This document shows, piece after piece, positions 43,798-52,505 of a DNA stretch of 64,000 nt. The stretch's first letter is position 1. Each line of letters begins with the position of its first letter. The notes under the pieces are model-generated. The model made no database searches, was not told where the DNA came from, and saw nothing but the letters and a program-made list of their open reading frames with translations. Location of the stretch: positions 34,788 through 98,787 of the forward strand of contig NZ_JACHGJ010000012.1 of NCBI RefSeq assembly GCF_014207565.1, in the 5' to 3' direction. This stretch comes from Spirochaeta isovalerica (GTDB lineage Bacteria; Spirochaetota; Spirochaetia; DSM-2461). Made by a program: the position numbers and the translations under genes.

Positions 43798-44346
43798 ATG
43801 AAAATATATACGAAAACCGGCGATAAAGGCACAACTTCCCTGGTAAGCGGACACCGGGTCTATAAATCCGAACTCAGGATTCACACATACGGAACCATAG
43901 ACGAATTGAACTCCTTCACAGGACTTCTCGCTTCACTTGACATCGATGAGAGGACAAGAGGCGTACTGAAAAAGATCCAGAGCCTGCTTTTTACCATCGG
44001 CTCGAACCTTGCCATGGACGAAGAGAATGAAAAGATCGTTCTCCCCGAGATAACAGAAGAGCATACCCTTTTCCTGGAGAGAGAAATTGATTTAATGGAA
44101 GAAGGCCTCGACCCTCTCACTCATTTCATCATTCCCGGCGGAGACCAGAGAGTGGCGACAGCTCATGTCTGCCGGACAGTATGCCGCAGAGCCGAACGGC
44201 TTTTTGTGGAATTGCACCGTTCGGTGGAACTGGATCAGCGCATAGGAAATTTTATTAACAGGCTGGCTGATTATTATTTTATGCTGGCGCGCCGTTATAT
44301 GAAAGACTTTAATGTGGAGCCCATTATCTGGGATCCCAAAGCCTGA
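43798..44346 (+). CDS. Cob(I)alamin adenosyltransferase, PduO type
   Basis: 182 aa. N-terminal ATP-binding motif TKTGDKGTTSLVSG, and conserved family segments (YGTIDELNSFTG, HVCRTVCRRAER, NRLADYYFMLARRY). It adenosylates cob(I)alamin to adenosylcobalamin. In this window the coenzyme is required by OraSE, so the enzyme probably supplies ornithine degradation among other uses (inference). Stands alone, divergent from rex and convergent with fucU. RBS is weak (GAGG about 11 nt upstream). Confidence 0.92.
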   Translation: MKIYTKTGDKGTTSLVSGHRVYKSELRIHTYGTIDELNSFTGLLASLDIDERTRGVLKKIQSLLFTIGSNLAMDEENEKIVLPEITEEHTLFLEREIDLMEEGLDPLTHFIIPGGDQRVATAHVCRTVCRRAERLFVELHRSVELDQRIGNFINRLADYYFMLARRYMKDFNVEPIIWDPKA

Positions 44347-44362
44347 AAATCAGCCAACAATT

Positions 44363-44400
44363 AATATCCCGTGGTTGGCAATCCCTAACCACGGGATATT
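44363..44400. terminator. Bidirectional hairpin between the PduO-type gene and fucU
   Basis: Perfect 14-bp arms AATATCCCGTGGTT and AACCACGGGATATT with a 10-nt loop between two convergent genes. T-tails are poor on both sides. Confidence 0.7.
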
Positions 44401-44403
44401 GCT

Positions 44404-44835
44404 TTATCTATTGATAACGCCTTTCTTCAGGATAATATTGCCATATTTTGAGATTTCACCGGTCATAACAATAGCATAAGCTTCCCTGGCTCTGTCATAA
44501 AAGGCGAAGCGCTCGGTTCTATCTATCGCCGGCGTATCCGGCCATGTTTCGTCGATGGCTTTTCTATAGGCATTTTCCACAGACATATCGAGTTCATCAC
44601 CTTCAACAGGCTGCATCATAATCAACGGGCTGTCGACATAGCTATCCAGGGTTATCAGAGGCAGAATGCCCTTCAGCAATTGGGGGATTCTGATACCGTC
44701 CGCCCTTATAACCCTCTTGCCGAATGTGTCTCCGGGAAAAAAAGCATCAGCCAGAACGATTTCATCTCCATGGCCCATCCGGAACAGGACATCAAGTAAT
44801 TCCGGCGAGACAACCGGATCAATACCTCTTAACAT
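44404..44835 (-). CDS. fucU: RbsD/FucU-family sugar mutarotase
   Basis: 143 aa. Reads as L-fucose mutarotase: MLRGIDPVVSPELLDVLFRMGHGDEIVLADAFFP (catalytic His in GHGDEI), DELDMSVENAYRK, and TGEISKYGNIILKKGV near the end. It catalyses alpha/beta anomer exchange of fucose or a related sugar. A GAGG ribosome-binding site is present. No fucose isomerase or kinase is adjacent; a divergent MFS transporter shares the upstream region and may import the sugar. Confidence 0.9.
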   Translation of the reverse strand: MLRGIDPVVSPELLDVLFRMGHGDEIVLADAFFPGDTFGKRVIRADGIRIPQLLKGILPLITLDSYVDSPLIMMQPVEGDELDMSVENAYRKAIDETWPDTPAIDRTERFAFYDRAREAYAIVMTGEISKYGNIILKKGVINR

Positions 44836-44898
44836 ATCAAAACCTCCTCAGTTTCCTTAAATGAAAATTTACAAGTATCTATTCTACATTGAGCTTAT

Positions 44899-44938
44899 AA
44901 CAAACTTTGTTGAACTGCCTTAATTTATGTCGTATGAT
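44899..44938 (+). promoter_or_regulatory. MFS promoter with overlapping palindrome
   Basis: TTGAAC (44910-44915), 17-bp spacer, TATGAT (44933-44938). The palindrome AACAAACTTTGTT (44899-44911) overlaps the -35 box, as expected of a repressor site in the fucU-MFS divergent region. Confidence 0.6.
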
Positions 44939-44967
44939 TCTGAAGAATGTAAAAAAAGGATTATAAA

Positions 44968-46212
44968 ATGAAGAACACGACCAATCCGAATCTGCGGATA
45001 TTCAACTTGTTTACACTGATTCAGGCTTTCGGCCGCGGAATCTGGATGGGGAATGTCCTCAGTCTCTATATTGTTCTTCTATCGGAAAAAAGCACGGGCA
45101 TTCTCGGCCTGACTCCCAACGAACTGCTGGGAATTACATCGGCCATTACGGGAATAGCTCTGATCCTGACCATCATTCCCGGAGGATATGCCGCTGACAA
45201 ATGGTCCCGGGAAAAAGCTCTGGTTCTTGCCGCCATGGTGGGTACCGGCGGTCTCCTGTTCATCGGATTTTCAACTTCCCTTTACCACATAATGGCGGGT
45301 CTGTTTCTGTGGGGTGTCTTTCAGGGACTCAGCCAGCCTTCAGCTGAATCGATACTGGCCAACTCCCTCCCTTCGGGAGAGCGCTCCGGTCCCTATGCCC
45401 GAATCCATATGCTCCGTCAGTTCGGACTGGCAACAGGCCCCGTGCTGAATGTCATTCTCTTTCTTATTCTGGGAGATAAATGGGAGCTGGGAATTTTGAA
45501 AACGGTAATGACTGCCGGTCTGGCTGTCTCTCTCATTTCAATAATCATTATGATTTTTCTCAAAGACCGCCATGAAATGGGCGATCGAAGCGAAGGTATT
45601 CTGGCAGAAGAAACCGATAATGAAAAAGCCGGCGGTTTTTCACTGAAAAGCCGGAAAGCCGTTCCGCTCATTCTTATCAGCTCGAGCTTTATAATCGGAA
45701 CCGGCGCGGGAATGACGGTCAAATTTTTCCCCGTATTCTTCAGGGATATTTACGGACTGAAACCGATAGCCGTCCAGATAATATTAGGCATATCATTTTT
45801 CATTACCGGGCTCATCAGCATCTACACGCAAAAACATTCGATTAAAAAAGGCCGCCCGCAGATGATAATTCTGGTTCAGGGTCTTTCCATCGCCTGCCTG
45901 GCCGGAATGGCCTTCTACCCGCCGCTCTGGCTTCTCATTCCCCTGTTTATAGCGAGAGGCGCCCTGATGAACGCCTCCCAACCTCTGAACCGGTCCATTA
46001 TGATGGACTTCGTTCCCAAAAGCAGAAGGGGATTCTGGAACAGCCTTCAGACAGTCGCCTGGGGGCTGTTCTGGAACGCATCGGCAGCGATAGGCGGTTT
46101 TCTGATCGGCGAAAACAACTATGCTCTCTGCTTTTTCATAACAGCTATCGTCTACGTCATCGGCACTCTGCCGAACTTTTTCCTCATTCCCCTGGTAAAA
46201 AAAGAATTATAG
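44968..46212 (+). CDS. MFS transporter
   Basis: 414 aa with about twelve hydrophobic segments and a central basic loop near 205-235. The MFS signature between helices 2 and 3 reads GGYAADKWSREKAL, and the helix-8/9 equivalent is weaker (TQKHSIKKGRPQ). N-terminus FNLFTLIQAFGRGIWMGNVL. A AAAGGA ribosome-binding site is present. Substrate unknown; divergence from fucU suggests a sugar, but drug/metabolite exporters look similar. Confidence 0.85.
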   Translation: MKNTTNPNLRIFNLFTLIQAFGRGIWMGNVLSLYIVLLSEKSTGILGLTPNELLGITSAITGIALILTIIPGGYAADKWSREKALVLAAMVGTGGLLFIGFSTSLYHIMAGLFLWGVFQGLSQPSAESILANSLPSGERSGPYARIHMLRQFGLATGPVLNVILFLILGDKWELGILKTVMTAGLAVSLISIIIMIFLKDRHEMGDRSEGILAEETDNEKAGGFSLKSRKAVPLILISSSFIIGTGAGMTVKFFPVFFRDIYGLKPIAVQIILGISFFITGLISIYTQKHSIKKGRPQMIILVQGLSIACLAGMAFYPPLWLLIPLFIARGALMNASQPLNRSIMMDFVPKSRRGFWNSLQTVAWGLFWNASAAIGGFLIGENNYALCFFITAIVYVIGTLPNFFLIPLVKKEL

Positions 46213-46220
46213 GAAATCAC

Positions 46221-46982
46221 TTATGTGGTCAGTTTGTCGACTTTGGCCGTCATAAAATCCTTATTCTTATCGCCCACCCAGTAGCGTTCGCCGGATATGC
46301 ACCAGATGAAGCAAAGCGGCTCCTCATGGCTGAAAACCGGATGGTAGTTGAGAACGGGAATGGTGATATGATCGCCGACTTCTACAGAGGGTACGAAAGT
46401 TTTAAACTCATCCTCTTCGTATACTTCCATAGCGCCGTGACCTTCGATAAAGCTGTAAACCTCTTCCTGGTCTGTATGGTTATGAGGCGGCCAGGCCCGT
46501 GTTCTATCCTGATAGAATGTGTAACCGACCATGAATTTATTGGCATTTTCTGAAACATCAAACATTTTATAGACGATCTTTCTGTTGAGATGGCGGATTC
46601 TCTCCTCATCCTTCTGACAGGCTTCCCAATCGGCATGGTAGACTTCGTACTTGACCTCTCCCACGGCTCTGTAGATGTAGAGCCAGCCTTCTTCATCCCC
46701 TGCGTGACTTACGGTAAAAGGTGTATCTATGGGGATATAGAGCATATCGTAATGTTTAACCCTAAAATCCTTTCCTTCCACAGAAACGGTTACGTCTCCT
46801 TTCAAATTGACGATAAAGGCCTCTTCCTTTTTGTATGTTGTTTCCGCTGTCCGGCTGTTCTGTATTTTCAGATCGGCCATAGCCAGCCAATTGAGATTGG
46901 AATTATCCTGATTGAAAATTTCTTTGAGAGTGCAGCTGCTCATTTCAGCATTGAATTTCTGCCCGTCTGCCACTTTGCTCAT
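46221..46982 (-). CDS. KduI/IolB-family cupin isomerase
   Basis: 253 aa, double-cupin protein. The second cupin has the metal-binding pattern WPPHNHTDQEEVY ... YHPVFSHEEPLCFIW, which is typical of 5-deoxy-glucuronate isomerase (IolB) and KduI-like enzymes that isomerise uronate or inositol degradation intermediates. The exact substrate cannot be set. Other myo-inositol or pectin genes are not seen nearby. It converges with the MFS gene and diverges from TetR-GH3. Its promoter is flanked by 12-bp direct repeats (47004-47056). Confidence 0.82.
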   Translation of the reverse strand: MSKVADGQKFNAEMSSCTLKEIFNQDNSNLNWLAMADLKIQNSRTAETTYKKEEAFIVNLKGDVTVSVEGKDFRVKHYDMLYIPIDTPFTVSHAGDEEGWLYIYRAVGEVKYEVYHADWEACQKDEERIRHLNRKIVYKMFDVSENANKFMVGYTFYQDRTRAWPPHNHTDQEEVYSFIEGHGAMEVYEEDEFKTFVPSVEVGDHITIPVLNYHPVFSHEEPLCFIWCISGERYWVGDKNKDFMTAKVDKLTT

Positions 46983-47003
46983 TATCTTATCTCCTATTTT
47001 AGT

Positions 47004-47056
47004 TACTTTCTGTAAGTAATTATAGTAATTAATACCACGGTGTCTACTTTCTGTAA
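47004..47056 (-). promoter_or_regulatory. Cupin-gene promoter flanked by 12-bp direct repeats
   Basis: TACTTTCTGTAA occurs at 47004-47015 and 47045-47056, 41 bp apart (about four helical turns). Between and over them, on the minus strand, are TAGACA (47046-47041), 16-bp spacer, TATAAT (47024-47019). One repeat touches the -35 and the other lies just beyond the +1. Confidence 0.6.
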
Positions 47057-47074
47057 AGTTGCAATGTATTTATA

Positions 47075-47104
47075 TTGACAGATATATAGAACAAACCTGA
47101 TAAT
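47075..47104 (+). promoter_or_regulatory. Promoter of the TetR-GH3 operon
   Basis: TTGACA (47075-47080), 18-bp spacer, GATAAT (47099-47104). A short palindrome TTACACATGTAA (47117-47128) lies at the expected start of transcription and could be the TetR autoregulatory site. Confidence 0.55.
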
Positions 47105-47143
47105 ACACACGTTATATTACACATGTAACACAAGATGGTAATT

Positions 47144-47803
47144 ATGAAGAAAAGAATGATTTATCAAGTCGATGAAACCAGAGAGAAAATTCTTGCAGCT
47201 GCAGAAAAGCTATTTCTTGAAAAAGGATTCTTCGAGGCTCAAATAAAAGATATAGCCGAAAAAGCCGGCCTCAGCCGGAATTCAGTCTATCGCTATTACC
47301 GGGACAAAAGTGACCTGGCTTTGACAATTATAGAAAAAAGTCTCTCCCGTTTTGAAAAGACTCTTCTGAAACGGTTCGAAGCGCTTGCAGAAGATAAGTC
47401 GAAATCAGGACTGGACAAGCTGAAGGAAGCCATTCGCTTGACCTGGATCGAAGGGGAGCAAACCCTCGAAGGCAAATTGATGGCTGAGTTCGATGCCTAT
47501 TATTCAGGCACTCGACTGACCGATGATCTGAAAAAAAAGTTCATTCTTTTCGATAAACCGGAATATTTTCAAAGGCTTATTACCCTTATTGAAAGAGGGA
47601 AAGAAGATGGTTCGATTCGCAAGGATATCGATTCCCATCTGGCCTTTGTTACCATTTTGAACGGAGTAAGAGCTCTGAACCAGAGAATAATTCTCCGCGG
47701 CGATGTGCTTGTGGAAACGACAGAAGGCGAAACGGACAAAATGCCGGATCTCCTTCTGGATTTGCTGATAGACGGACTGAGAAACAGGAGTAACTGCAAA
47801 TGA
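47144..47803 (+). CDS. TetR-family transcriptional regulator
   Basis: About 219 aa. N-terminal TetR helix-turn-helix (EKILAAAEKLFLEKGFFEAQ, IAEKAGLSRNSVYRYYRDKSDL split as IAEKAGLSRNSVYRYY and KSDLALTII). The C-terminal ligand domain is not specific. ATG at 47144 is taken (AAGATGG upstream); ATG at 47135 is possible. The stop overlaps the start of the GH3 gene (ATGA), so it very probably regulates its own operon with the glycosidase. Confidence 0.88.
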   Translation: MKKRMIYQVDETREKILAAAEKLFLEKGFFEAQIKDIAEKAGLSRNSVYRYYRDKSDLALTIIEKSLSRFEKTLLKRFEALAEDKSKSGLDKLKEAIRLTWIEGEQTLEGKLMAEFDAYYSGTRLTDDLKKKFILFDKPEYFQRLITLIERGKEDGSIRKDIDSHLAFVTILNGVRALNQRIILRGDVLVETTEGETDKMPDLLLDLLIDGLRNRSNCK

Positions 47804-50208
47804 ATGAAAAAATCGATAAATTAATGAAAGAGCTGACACTGGAAGAGAAAGCCTCGCTCTGTTCGGGAAAGGATTTCTGGAATCTCGAAGGAATAGACCG
47901 GCTGAACATACCTTCGATAATGGTCACCGACGGTCCTCATGGACTGAGAAAGCAGGCCGGATCAGGGGACCATGTGGGACTGGGAGACAGCGTTCCCGCG
48001 ACCTGTTTTCCCACTGCTGTAGCCCTGGCCAGCTCCTGGGACCGGAACCTTCTGGAGGAAGTGGGAGTGGCGCTTGGAGAAGAATGTCTCCAGGAGAAAG
48101 TGTCTGTCCTTCTCGGCCCGGGTATCAATATCAAAAGAAACCCTCTCTGCGGAAGAAATTTCGAGTACTTTTCCGAAGATCCCTACATCGCAGGGGAACT
48201 GGCAGCGTCATTGATCAACGGCGTCCAGAGCAAGGGAATTGGAACAAGCCTGAAGCACTTCGCTGCTAACAACCAGGAATTCTGCCGCATGACCATAGAT
48301 ACTGTTGTTGACGAAAGAACACTCAGGGAATTATATCTGGGAGGCTTTGAAAAGGCCGTTAAACAATCACAGCCCTGGACCGTAATGAACGCATACAATC
48401 AGATAAACGGAGAATTCTGCAGCGAAAGCAAAACCCTCCTGACAAATATTCTCAAAGAAGAATGGGGCCATGAAGGATTAGTTGTGACAGACTGGGGTGC
48501 GACCAATGACAGAGTTGAGGGAATCAAGGCGGGAGAAGAGCTGGAAATGCCGGGAAACGGCGGTATAAATGATCGCAGGATCGTAGCAGCCGTAAAAAGC
48601 GGAGACCTGGATGAATCAGTCCTCGACTTAAGAGTCCGGCGCATCCTGGAGCTGATTCTCAAAGCGGAACCTGTTCTTTCTGATGAATACAGCTATAGCG
48701 AGGATGAGCATCATAACCTGGCTGTCAATGTAGCGGAGCAGTCCATCGTCTTGCTGAAAAATGAAAACAACCGGCTGCCTCTGAAAAAGAAAGGCATGAT
48801 CGGGATCATCGGAGATTTTGCTGAAAATCCCCGCTATCAGGGCGCCGGAAGTTCCATGATAAAACCGACTAAGCTGGACTCGGCCCTTAAAGCTTTTGAA
48901 AATGCCGCAGGTAATGATTTCACGGTTAAATATGCCAAGGGCTTTAATACGAAAATGGACATTATTGAAGACCATCTTATCAAAGAAGCCGTCACACTTG
49001 CCTCTCAATCAGACCAGACTGTTATTTTCGCCGGACTGCCTCCGGCGTTTGAATCAGAAGGATTTGACCGGAAACATATGTCACTTCCTCAGAATCAGCT
49101 CAAGCTGATCGATGCCGTTCTGGCTGTCGATTCGAAAGCGGTCGTCGTCCTGTCCAACGGCTCGCCGATAGAGCTGCCTTTTATTGATCGCTGCGAAGCC
49201 ATTGTAGAATCCTACCTGAGCGGTCAGGGGGGAGGAACAGCAGTAAAAAACGTTCTTCTGGGAGAAGTCAATCCGTCGGGGAAGATAGCTGAAACATTCC
49301 CGCGGGAACTGAAAGATGTTCCTTCGAACAGATATTTCCCCGGATCGACCAAGCAGGTTCTCTATAAAGAAGGGCTCTACGTCGGTTACCGCTATTTCGA
49401 CAGGGCGGATAAAGAAGTTCTCTTCCCCTTCGGACACGGACTTTCCTATACGAGCTTCAGCTACAGCGACATCAGGCTGCCTAAGAAAAAAATAGGGGAT
49501 AATGAGACTATAAATGTAAGCTGCAAAGTAAAAAACACAGGAAGCAGGACAGGAAAGGAAATCGTTCAGCTCTATGTCAGAGATGTAGAATCGACCGTTT
49601 ACAGACCTGAAAAAGAATTGAAAGGATTTGAGAAGGTTGAACTGGCCGCCGGTGAGGAAAAGGAAATAACATTCGTTCTCGACAGGAGAAGTTTCGCCTT
49701 TTACGACACAGTCAGCCGGGTCTGGCAGGTTGAACCGGGAGAGTTTGAAATACTCATAGGAGCATCCTCCCGGGATATCAAACTGAGAGAATCGCTTTCA
49801 GTCGAATCGGATTATACAGCTGTTGAGAGTGACGCAGACAGAATCTACAGGGAAGTTGTTTATAATATCGAGAACATAAGCAACAGGGACTTTGAAAAAC
49901 TTCTCGGCACCCCCGTTCCGCAGGAATCGCCGATCACTCCTTACCACCGGAATTCGACAATAGCCGACATCAGCCGGACATTTATCGGCCGGCAAATGAA
50001 GAAGCAGATTGCCAAAAACTTTACACAGAGTTTCGGAGAAATGGATGATTCCACAAGGCTTATGGTGGAGAGTATGGTTAATGAAATGCCGCTCAGAAGT
50101 CTGGCTATGATGGGAGGAGACAAATTCACAGAAAACATGCTGGAAGGTTTGCTGCTTATGACAAACGGAAAGCTCTTCCGCGGCTTATTGCTGTTTCTGA
50201 AGAAATGA
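47800..50208 (+). CDS. Glycoside hydrolase family 3 beta-glycosidase
   Basis: 802 aa. GH3 N-terminal barrel with LLGPGINIKRNPLCGRNFE, the KHFAANNQE loop and the nucleophile Asp in GLVVTDWGA (about residue 231). Then the GH3 C-terminal sandwich and a fibronectin-III-like domain (GLSYTSFSYSD, GKEIVQLYV). About 110 extra C-terminal residues (from about 690: DFEKLLGTPVPQ...) match the extension seen in some cytosolic GH3 beta-glucosidases. No signal peptide, so it works on imported oligosaccharides or glycosides. Coupled to the TetR gene. Confidence 0.93.
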   Translation: MNEKIDKLMKELTLEEKASLCSGKDFWNLEGIDRLNIPSIMVTDGPHGLRKQAGSGDHVGLGDSVPATCFPTAVALASSWDRNLLEEVGVALGEECLQEKVSVLLGPGINIKRNPLCGRNFEYFSEDPYIAGELAASLINGVQSKGIGTSLKHFAANNQEFCRMTIDTVVDERTLRELYLGGFEKAVKQSQPWTVMNAYNQINGEFCSESKTLLTNILKEEWGHEGLVVTDWGATNDRVEGIKAGEELEMPGNGGINDRRIVAAVKSGDLDESVLDLRVRRILELILKAEPVLSDEYSYSEDEHHNLAVNVAEQSIVLLKNENNRLPLKKKGMIGIIGDFAENPRYQGAGSSMIKPTKLDSALKAFENAAGNDFTVKYAKGFNTKMDIIEDHLIKEAVTLASQSDQTVIFAGLPPAFESEGFDRKHMSLPQNQLKLIDAVLAVDSKAVVVLSNGSPIELPFIDRCEAIVESYLSGQGGGTAVKNVLLGEVNPSGKIAETFPRELKDVPSNRYFPGSTKQVLYKEGLYVGYRYFDRADKEVLFPFGHGLSYTSFSYSDIRLPKKKIGDNETINVSCKVKNTGSRTGKEIVQLYVRDVESTVYRPEKELKGFEKVELAAGEEKEITFVLDRRSFAFYDTVSRVWQVEPGEFEILIGASSRDIKLRESLSVESDYTAVESDADRIYREVVYNIENISNRDFEKLLGTPVPQESPITPYHRNSTIADISRTFIGRQMKKQIAKNFTQSFGEMDDSTRLMVESMVNEMPLRSLAMMGGDKFTENMLEGLLLMTNGKLFRGLLLFLKK

Positions 50209-50323
50209 GATCCCTTCATTAATACTGGACGTTTGTCGGGATTCTCACATTCTGTATATGCGGAACTGATTCCCGGCAAACTTCAGATTGACCTTTTCGC
50301 CGGTCCGGTCGGCTAAAGGAAAA

Positions 50324-51211
50324 CTACTGACTCTTCCCTTTCCCCGGACTGCTGTTAATCACATATACGGCGGCGATAGTCAATGCCCCGCCTAAAACAG
50401 TGTGAACAGCGGGAACCTCTCCCAGAATCATCCAGCTGAAAACCAGAGCGCTTACTGGAACAGTAAAAATAAATGAGCTGGCAATGCGGCTGCCCAGTTC
50501 GCGGGTACACAAAAAATACACCGTTGTGGCAAGCGATGTGGCGGCGATGGAAATATAAGCCATATTGAGCCAGAAAGGCAGATCGACGGGAGTCTGAGAC
50601 AGCGATCCTTTCGATAAAGCCAGAATAAGAGCGTAAAGAGAACAGAAAAGGTAAATATAAAAACCATAAACCAGAAAATGAACCGTTCTCTGTATGCGGT
50701 GACTCAGCATGGTCAGAACCGCCCAGGTAAAAGAGGCAAAAAGGAACCAGGAATTCCCGCTATTGAAAATCTGCTCCGGAGAAAACGTCCATATCTCCAG
50801 CATAATCAGCCCGCCGCCGAAACCGATAATCAAGGCCAGAATCTGACGGAGCGAAGCTTTTTCTTTTGTGAGAATCACTGTAAGCAGAAAAGTCAGAACG
50901 GGATTGAGACCCGTAACCAGTACGCCGCCGGCTCCGGCGAGTCCGACCCGTACACCGGAAAAAAATCCAATATTGTATATAAAGATAACGCCGCCGCCGA
51001 TAGCCAGCAGAAGAAGCTCCTGTGCCTTAACGCGAATACCGGTTTTGAAAAACAGGAGAAAAGGGATCATTGAAAGGGCGGTGGGTAGAAATCTCCAGAA
51101 AATAAGCAATTCAACAGGGGCATTGACAGAAACGAGTTTAGCGGAAGTCCAGGTGCCGCCCCAGAGAATCATGGAGAAAATCAGGAAGATTATCAGATTT
51201 TTTCTTTTCAT
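50324..51211 (-). CDS. EamA-domain (DMT superfamily) transporter
   Basis: About 295 aa with ten hydrophobic segments in two EamA repeats (FLIFSMILWGGTWTSAKLVS at the start; SSFIFTVPVSALVFSWMILGE in the second half, split: SSFIFTVPVSALVF / WMILGE). Members export amino acids, nucleosides or other metabolites; substrate unknown. ATG at 51211 is preferred to TTG at 51226. Convergent with GH3, divergent from the CsgG-like gene; the 115-bp gap after GH3 contains nothing I can support. Confidence 0.87.
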   Translation of the reverse strand: MKRKNLIIFLIFSMILWGGTWTSAKLVSVNAPVELLIFWRFLPTALSMIPFLLFFKTGIRVKAQELLLLAIGGGVIFIYNIGFFSGVRVGLAGAGGVLVTGLNPVLTFLLTVILTKEKASLRQILALIIGFGGGLIMLEIWTFSPEQIFNSGNSWFLFASFTWAVLTMLSHRIQRTVHFLVYGFYIYLFCSLYALILALSKGSLSQTPVDLPFWLNMAYISIAATSLATTVYFLCTRELGSRIASSFIFTVPVSALVFSWMILGEVPAVHTVLGGALTIAAVYVINSSPGKGKSQ

Positions 51212-51289
51212 AAGAGATTTATACAACGAAAGCGCACAGCGGGAAAAGAAGATCTTTATCGTGAATGATTTTTCATAGTATAGTGAGCT

Positions 51290-52438
51290 ATGAAACGTCT
51301 TTTCCCCATACTATTTTTACTGCTGGCTCTTCCCGGCTCTGTCTTTTCACAAAACGTCAGTTCCGGCGTCAAAACGGCTTTTCTCGATTTTGAGAATATC
51401 AATATGGATCCTGCTCTCGACTATCTGGGAGGCATAATCAAAGGGCTCCTTCTCTACGATCTGTCCCGGAATGAGTATATCAGGCTGGTTAACCGGACGG
51501 AAATTGAGGAAGTGGTCGAAGAACAGAATCTCCGTCTTTCCGGTTTGACGGAAAACAAGGGAGACATTGTTGAATTCGGAAAAATCCTCGATGCCCAATG
51601 GCTCGTGAAAGGGGAATATATCTATCTGGGCAGGGATGTGCTTATAACGATCAAGGTGATCGATGCCGCCACAGCGGAAGAATATGTTCTGAGCGAAAGA
51701 GGAGCATCGGAAAACACGGTTCACATGCTGGCGGAGAAACTGGTCATGAAACTGACCGGAATGGAGATGAATTTCGTCAATGAGGATTCTGTCAGATCCA
51801 TCATCTCCATGAAAGACGAAAGCCCCGGACGGGTTAAGCTTTACAGCTGGGTACCCGGTGCGGAAATATACCTCGATGACAGATTCATCGGATACACGGA
51901 AGAAGACAATAAAACACCCTATATCATTGAGAGGATTGAGCCGGGTGAGCATGAGATCAGAACCCATTACTGGCCCTTCGGCGAAGTGGATATTCCGGAA
52001 ATGCGATTCCATGACTGGGATGAAACGTTTTCCATCAAATCGGGAGAGGAAGTGGTCATCAGGGCTAACCAGAGACAATTCAATTCCATCATCTATGATC
52101 TGCAGCAGCTGATACGGGAAAACTACCGCTATCCCAACGGCACGACAGGTCCTTATAGAAAAACCCACAGCGCAGAATGGCAGGATATGTCAGGCACAGA
52201 CCATAAAATAGAATACGCAATTGATGCCGATCTGACCGAAAGCCTTTTCAAATGCCGCATAGAAATGATATATGATGGGGAAACCTATATATGGGAAGAG
52301 GACTCCGATGCCGACGGGGATATGGACCTGAAAGAAGAAATAGGTGATGTTGAAATCAGACTGTCGTGGAGCCGCGGTAGAATCGACTACTCCGTATGGC
52401 GCATCGATATAGAACAGGGGATGTGGCAAAATCAGTAA
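51290..52438 (+). CDS. Exported CsgG/FlgO-like protein with PEGA-type region
   Basis: 382 aa. Signal peptide MKRLFPILFLLLALPGSVFS|QNV. Residues about 25-165 have the CsgG/TolB-N-like fold pattern (VKTAFLDFENI, LSRNEYIRLVNRTEIEEVVEEQ split as LSRNEYIRLVNRTEI, GKILDAQWLVKGEYI). A PEGA-like segment (about 180-225: VKLYSWVPGAEIYLDDRFIGYT) is followed by an unrecognised C-terminal domain with an Asp-rich stretch (EDSDADGDMD). Common architecture in spirochaete envelope proteins. The next MFS frame begins within 70 bp. Probably periplasmic or outer membrane associated. Confidence 0.82.
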   Translation: MKRLFPILFLLLALPGSVFSQNVSSGVKTAFLDFENINMDPALDYLGGIIKGLLLYDLSRNEYIRLVNRTEIEEVVEEQNLRLSGLTENKGDIVEFGKILDAQWLVKGEYIYLGRDVLITIKVIDAATAEEYVLSERGASENTVHMLAEKLVMKLTGMEMNFVNEDSVRSIISMKDESPGRVKLYSWVPGAEIYLDDRFIGYTEEDNKTPYIIERIEPGEHEIRTHYWPFGEVDIPEMRFHDWDETFSIKSGEEVVIRANQRQFNSIIYDLQQLIRENYRYPNGTTGPYRKTHSAEWQDMSGTDHKIEYAIDADLTESLFKCRIEMIYDGETYIWEEDSDADGDMDLKEEIGDVEIRLSWSRGRIDYSVWRIDIEQGMWQNQ

Positions 52439-52505
52439 CAGCGAAATAAAAAAACTCATCATATCAATCTATATCCCGACTCTGCTCGTCGAGATCGGTT
52501 TAAGG

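Noticed and set aside
47003..47019. TTACTTTCTGTAAGTAA as a third copy of the ord/arcC operator
   Set aside because: Spacing between the TTACT and AGTAA ends is 7 rather than 8 bp and the interior does not match; better explained as part of the local direct repeat.
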